A DNA stretch of 53,507 nucleotides, taken from NCBI GenBank assembly GCA_002424305.1, contig DIQZ01000049.1:12714-66220 (forward strand), in the 5' to 3' direction. This stretch comes from Firmicutes bacterium UBA5449. GTDB taxonomy: Bacteria; Bacillota; SHA-98; UBA4971. Positions 51,758 to 53,507 of the stretch are shown one piece after another. Each line of letters starts with the position of its first letter. The stretch's first letter is position 1. The notes beneath the pieces were generated by a model. The model searched no databases. It was given only the letters and a program-made list of their open reading frames with translations, and was not told the origin of the DNA. Made by a program: the position numbers and the translations under genes.

Positions 51758-52516
51758 ATGGATCCTGAAACCACAATTGAAGGACGTAATGCAATTATGG
51801 AGGCCTTGCGCGCTCAGCGTCCTCTGTCCAAGATTATGCTGGCGAAGGGGACAGAGCCTGCATTCTCGAAAGTTCTTAAAGGAGCTGCTCGTAGGGCAGG
51901 CGTTCCTGTGGTTGAGGTGGAGCGAGGCAAGCTCGATGCCATCAGTGTCACAAGAAACCATCAGGGGGTCATGGCTCTGGGGGCGGCAGTTCACTGTTAC
52001 GGGAGTGTTAATGAGATTCTGGACGAGAGGTCCGATGAACATAGCCCGCCTTTGTTTGTCATCCTTGACGGGATTCAGGATCCTCACAACTTGGGCGCCA
52101 TAATCAGGACATGCGATGCAGTTGGAGCTACAGGCGTTGTGATCCCGAAACGCAGAGCCTGTGGGCTTACAAGTGCAGTAGCGAAGGCGTCCGCAGGCGC
52201 TATTGAATATGTCCCATGTGCAAGAGTGCCTAATCTTGCCCGCGAGCTGGACAAGCTGAAAGACGGAGGGTTTTGGACGGTTGGTACGTCAGCTAAGGCT
52301 GATAAGACAATTTATGAAATAGACCTTACAGGTCCGATCGGTATTGTCATCGGTTCTGAGGGAAAAGGAATGTCCAGCCTATTAGAGAAGAAATGTGATT
52401 TTCTAGCGAGAATTCCCACAATGGGTCAGATCTCTTCACTTAATGCCTCAGTTGCAGCAGCAGTCGTATTATTCGAAGTGTTTCGTCAGAGGCAGTTAGC
52501 CTGCCGGTTTTCTTGA
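51758..52516 (+). CDS. rlmB: 23S rRNA 2'-O-methyltransferase (TrmH/RlmB family)
   Basis: 252 aa SPOUT-fold methyltransferase. An L30e-like RNA-binding N-terminal domain (EGRNAIMEALRAQRPL) is followed by the knotted domain with DGIQDPHNLGAIIRTCDAVGATGV-type motif 1 (start DGIQDPHNLGAIIRT), IVIGSEGKGMS motif 2 and ISSLNASVAAAVVLFE motif 3. It probably methylates G2251. ATG at 51758 has GGAGGCGA upstream. In many Firmicutes yacP lies between rlmB and sigH; here it is absent and the sigH promoter starts at the rlmB stop. Confidence 0.93.
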   Translation: MDPETTIEGRNAIMEALRAQRPLSKIMLAKGTEPAFSKVLKGAARRAGVPVVEVERGKLDAISVTRNHQGVMALGAAVHCYGSVNEILDERSDEHSPPLFVILDGIQDPHNLGAIIRTCDAVGATGVVIPKRRACGLTSAVAKASAGAIEYVPCARVPNLARELDKLKDGGFWTVGTSAKADKTIYEIDLTGPIGIVIGSEGKGMSSLLEKKCDFLARIPTMGQISSLNASVAAAVVLFEVFRQRQLACRFS

Positions 52517-52542
52517 CTTGTCCACGAATGCAAGTATATAAT
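52513..52542 (+). promoter_or_regulatory. Sigma-A-type promoter of sigH
   Basis: TTGACT at 52513-52518 and TATAAT at 52537-52542, spacer 18. The -35 overlaps the rlmB stop codon. The leader to the sigH start is about 40 bases. Confidence 0.7.
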
Positions 52543-52585
52543 GAGGCAGTGGGTCGAGCTACATCAAATCAGGGAGGCGTTATTC

Positions 52586-53242
52586 GTGAGTGCTAAGCCT
52601 GAACGCGAGACGTCTTTTATTTGTGATTATGATGATATGCTCGACGAGGAGATTGTCGAGGCTGCGAGGAATGGGGAGGAAGAGGCAGAAGAATACCTTA
52701 TCATAAAGTATAAGAACTTTGTCCGAGCGAAGGCACGTTCTTATTTTCTCATAGGAGCTGACCGCGAGGATATAGTTCAGGAAGGCATGATAGGCCTGTT
52801 TAAGGCCATTCGTGATTTTCGCAGTGATAAGTTGGCCTCTTTCCGAGCATTTGCCGAGCTTTGTATCACTCGGCAAATTATCACCGCAATTAAGACTGCG
52901 ACTCGTCAGAAGCATATACCCCTAAACTCATATATCTCTCTTAACAAGCCCATATATGATGAAGAATCTGACCGTACACTTCTAGACGTAATTTCCGGCA
53001 ACAAAATCACCGACCCTGAGGAGCTGGTAATTAGTAAAGAAGAGTTCAATGACATTGAGTCAAAAATGGAGGAATTTCTAAGCGATCTTGAATGGAAGGT
53101 GCTTGTTGCATATCTTGATGGTAAGTCATATCAGGAAATTGCAGCCGAGCTAAATAGGCATGTGAAATCCGTAGACAACGCCTTGCAAAGGGTGAAGCGG
53201 AAGCTGGAACGCTATATACAGAAACGCAATGAGTACATATAG
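52586..53242 (+). CDS. sigH: RNA polymerase sigma-H factor
   Basis: 218 aa sigma-70 family factor of the SigH group. Region 2 reads EYLIIKYKNFVRAKARSYFL, DREDIVQEGMIGLFKAIRDF and FRAFAELCITRQIITAIKTA. Region 4 has VLVAYLDGKSYQEIAAELNR and KSVDNALQRVKRKL. In endospore formers SigH starts the transition to sporulation; whether this organism sporulates is not shown. GTG at 52586 has GGGAGGCG seven bases upstream; the frame to 52541 runs through the promoter. Position after rlmB is as expected. Confidence 0.93.
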   Translation: MSAKPERETSFICDYDDMLDEEIVEAARNGEEEAEEYLIIKYKNFVRAKARSYFLIGADREDIVQEGMIGLFKAIRDFRSDKLASFRAFAELCITRQIITAIKTATRQKHIPLNSYISLNKPIYDEESDRTLLDVISGNKITDPEELVISKEEFNDIESKMEEFLSDLEWKVLVAYLDGKSYQEIAAELNRHVKSVDNALQRVKRKLERYIQKRNEYI

Positions 53243-53292
53243 CGGGTGAGATTTCAAGCGCTTAGACGGGGGTGTCCGGCGTTAGGTAGGAA

Positions 53293-53330
53293 GGGGCCCT
53301 AAAGGGCCCTATTTCGTTGATTGTTTTGCT
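53293..53330 (+). terminator. Rho-independent terminator after sigH
   Basis: GGGGCCC (53293-53299) pairs with GGGCCCT (53304-53310) with one wobble, followed by ATTTCGTTGATTGTTTT. Confidence 0.7.
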
Positions 53331-53398
53331 GAGACTCATTGGGAAAGTGTCAATAGACAGTGAAAACATTATTACATGAGAAAGTGTCAGACTGAAAG

Positions 53399-53427
53399 TT
53401 GACAGAAGAACCTAGCGTGGCTAGAAT
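53399..53427 (+). promoter_or_regulatory. Sigma-A-type promoter of the tRNA gene
   Basis: TTGACA at 53399-53404 and TAGAAT at 53422-53427 with a 17-base spacer, about 28 bases before the tRNA. Confidence 0.75.
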
Positions 53428-53454
53428 AGTAAATAGCATAGTATACAAGATTAA

Positions 53455-53507
53455 GCCGACGTAGCTCAATTGGCAGAGCAGCTGATTTGTAATCAGCAGG
53501 TTACCGG
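53455..53507 (+). tRNA. tRNA-Thr (anticodon TGT), cut by the window end
   Basis: Acceptor strand GCCGACG, D-arm TAGCTCAATTGGCAGAGCA, anticodon arm GCTGATTTGTAATCAGC with loop TTTGTAA, so the anticodon is TGT (threonine). The variable loop and the start of the T-arm (AGGTTACCGG) are visible, then the window ends. The expected next genes would be further tRNAs, tuf and rpmG-secE-nusG, but they are outside. Confidence 0.93.

Noticed and set aside
1..53507. Insertion sequence, prophage, integron or CRISPR array
   Set aside because: No transposase, integrase or phage frames, no regularly spaced repeats and no terminal inverted repeats were seen; base composition is even across the window.

Overview
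The window looks like a chromosomal segment from a Bacillota (Firmicutes) bacterium, most likely a deep-branching anaerobic clostridial-type lineage. The strongest evidence is the syntenic block ctsR-mcsA-mcsB-clpC ... radA ... carD - PIN/TRAM protein - ispDF ... gltX-cysS-mrnC-thyX-rlmB-sigH-tRNA-Thr. A CtsR operator, a DarA c-di-AMP receptor and a V-type ATPase operon in the enterococcal order agree with this. I cannot name the genus. Nearly all genes are housekeeping genes on the plus strand, with tight spacing, good Shine-Dalgarno sites and unusually frequent TTG starts. I saw no transposase, integrase, phage gene or CRISPR array.

Layout. 1-3.3 kb: a thiolase and an ABC-F ATPase. 3.4-8.0 kb: a three-gene minus-strand operon of secreted proteins. 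It encodes a small WxL/pilin-like beta-sandwich protein, a chaperone-like (DUF916/PapD-like) Ig-domain protein, and a large protein with Ig-type domains and a C-terminal part that reads as an outer-membrane beta-barrel. This is the main accessory feature and the best candidate for an undescribed system. 8.3-10.5 kb: a D,D-carboxypeptidase and thioredoxin reductase. 10.5-11.1 kb: a long regulatory intergenic region ending in a sigma-A-type promoter. 11.1-19.8 kb: a nine-gene V-ATPase operon (G-I-K-E-C-F-A-B-D), whose rotor subunit carries residues of a Na+ site, closed by a strong terminator. 19.9-31.9 kb: M16 peptidase, ArgRS, a membrane protein, an MBL-fold hydrolase, CTP synthase, Rho, a radical SAM protein, a flippase-like protein, an MFS transporter and DarA. 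32.0-37.4 kb: Ogt, then the CtsR-controlled protein-quality operon and its terminator. 37.6-40.5 kb: a DUF1893 protein, a lipoate-ligase-like protein and RadA. 40.6-41.0 kb: a small cysteine-rich minus-strand gene. 41.3-53.5 kb: CarD, a PIN/TRAM protein, IspDF, a CBS-HutP fusion, a MurA with Asp in place of the catalytic Cys, an RlpA-like protein, GltX, CysS, MrnC, ThyX, RlmB, SigH and a tRNA-Thr cut by the window end.

How it fits together. The cell-envelope genes (D,D-carboxypeptidase, MurA, RlpA-like, the secreted operon), proteostasis genes (McsA/McsB/ClpC under CtsR) and ion-motive machinery suggest a normal vegetative core genome. The predicted beta-barrel, together with an RlpA-like protein, hints that the host may be a diderm Bacillota. 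The two most unusual coding features are the secreted three-gene operon and the CBS-HutP fusion, which lacks the three metal-binding histidines I recall for HutP. All family assignments come from reading motifs and recalled family sequences; no searches or structure predictions were run.
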